Source: Porphyromonas sp. | GTDB taxonomy: Bacteria; Bacteroidota; Bacteroidia; Bacteroidales; Porphyromonadaceae | Assembly (NCBI GenBank): GCA_003640335.1 | Contig: RBKG01000006.1 | Span: 1 to 6,993, forward strand | Direction: 5' to 3' | DNA: 6,993 nt | Translations under genes and position numbers: made by a program | The notes under the pieces: model-generated | What the model was told of the DNA's origin: nothing | The model's input: the letters and a program-made list of their open reading frames with translations, nothing else | Database searches by the model: none | Shown here: positions 6,973 through 6,993 of the stretch, in pieces | How the letters are laid out: each line of letters opens with the position of its first letter | How positions within the stretch are numbered: position 1 is the stretch's first letter

Positions 6973-6988
6973 TAAGTGCGCGCACTTA
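6973..6988. repeat. 16-bp perfect palindrome
   Basis: TAAGTGCGCGCACTTA is its own reverse complement. It covers the tail of the third array unit and the head of the fourth, and its centre GTGCGCGCAC is a 10-bp purine-pyrimidine alternation. It directly abuts the 14-bp inverted repeat TACTGAAATCAGTA (6961-6974, arms of six, centre AA), overlapping it by two bases. Confidence 0.7.
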
Positions 6989-6993
6989 AATTT

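Larger units (their letters stand above)
6618..6993. other. 376-bp non-coding region upstream of the efflux operon
   Basis: I see no convincing gene on either strand. Going leftward it holds the 22-bp tandem array (6911-6993), about 50 bp with nothing recognised (6858-6910), one clear Bacteroidetes-type promoter (6826-6857), and then a leader of about 200 nt. The leader contains two overlapping inverted repeats (6688-6707) and a 58-codon open frame without ATG. A 66-codon ATG frame on the plus strand (6766-6966) runs through the promoter and the repeats and shows no protein-like composition. Confidence 0.7.
6911..6993. repeat. Imperfect 22-bp tandem array, at least 3.8 units, continuing past the right edge
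   Basis: Units start at 6911, 6933, 6955 and 6977, exactly 22 bp apart. Their 11-base heads are TACGCGTACTC, TACGCACACTC, TACACGTACTG and TGCGCGCACTT. In the first nine bases every difference is a transition, so strict pyrimidine-purine alternation is kept in all four. Seven unconserved bases follow, then a four-base tail: TGAA, TGAG, TAAG (the fourth unit is cut off). The tail plus next head (GAGTAC, AAGTGC) is roughly the reverse complement of the head's end, giving dyads across the array. I do not recognise the family. Short tandem repeats of similar size occur in MITE-like elements of Porphyromonas, but I cannot confirm a match. Confidence 0.7.

Noticed and set aside
6911..6993. CRISPR array
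   Set aside because: The period is only 22 bp with seven-base variable segments. Repeats are imperfect and spacers far too short for CRISPR.
6973..6993. Intrinsic terminator formed by the 16-bp palindrome
   Set aside because: It has no natural loop, no real U-tract follows on either strand within the window, and it fits better as part of the repeat array.

Overview
The window is 6,993 bp of Bacteroidota-type DNA, most likely order Bacteroidales and possibly near Porphyromonas. The evidence is: no Shine-Dalgarno sequence before any start, a promoter of the Bacteroidetes form (TTTG, 20 bp, TATCTTTG), and a metal-efflux RND pump fused to its outer-membrane channel, an arrangement I know from this phylum. 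The genus is inference. Every gene lies on the minus strand.

Reading in the direction of transcription (right to left), 6911-6993 holds an imperfect 22-bp tandem array that runs off the window. A sigma-ABfr-type promoter follows at 6826-6857. Next comes a leader of about 200 nt with alternative hairpins and a 58-codon open frame that lacks ATG. A three-gene unit then begins. The first gene (6617-2274, GTG start) encodes a 1,447-residue CzcA-type RND pump joined to a complete TolC-like outer-membrane factor. After 13 bp comes the periplasmic adaptor lipoprotein (2260-950). Its last 17 bp overlap the start of aroE, shikimate dehydrogenase (966-154). After an 88-bp gap a second lipoprotein begins at 65 and leaves the window after 21 codons.

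The first two genes supply all three parts of a tripartite heavy-metal exporter: inner-membrane proton-driven pump, adaptor and outer-membrane channel. The acidic residues D398, D404 and E411 in the fourth membrane segment match CzcA-type divalent-cation (Zn/Co/Cd/Ni) pumps better than CusA copper/silver pumps. No metal-responsive regulator is visible. aroE is a housekeeping chorismate-pathway gene that appears to be translationally coupled to the exporter.

I found no transposase, CRISPR array, tRNA or rRNA. The most unusual items are the 22-bp array, whose 9-bp core stays strictly pyrimidine/purine alternating in all four copies, and the pump/channel junction. At the junction an internal signal peptide and two homopolymer tracts mean that a one-base change, or ribosomal slippage, would separate pump from channel.
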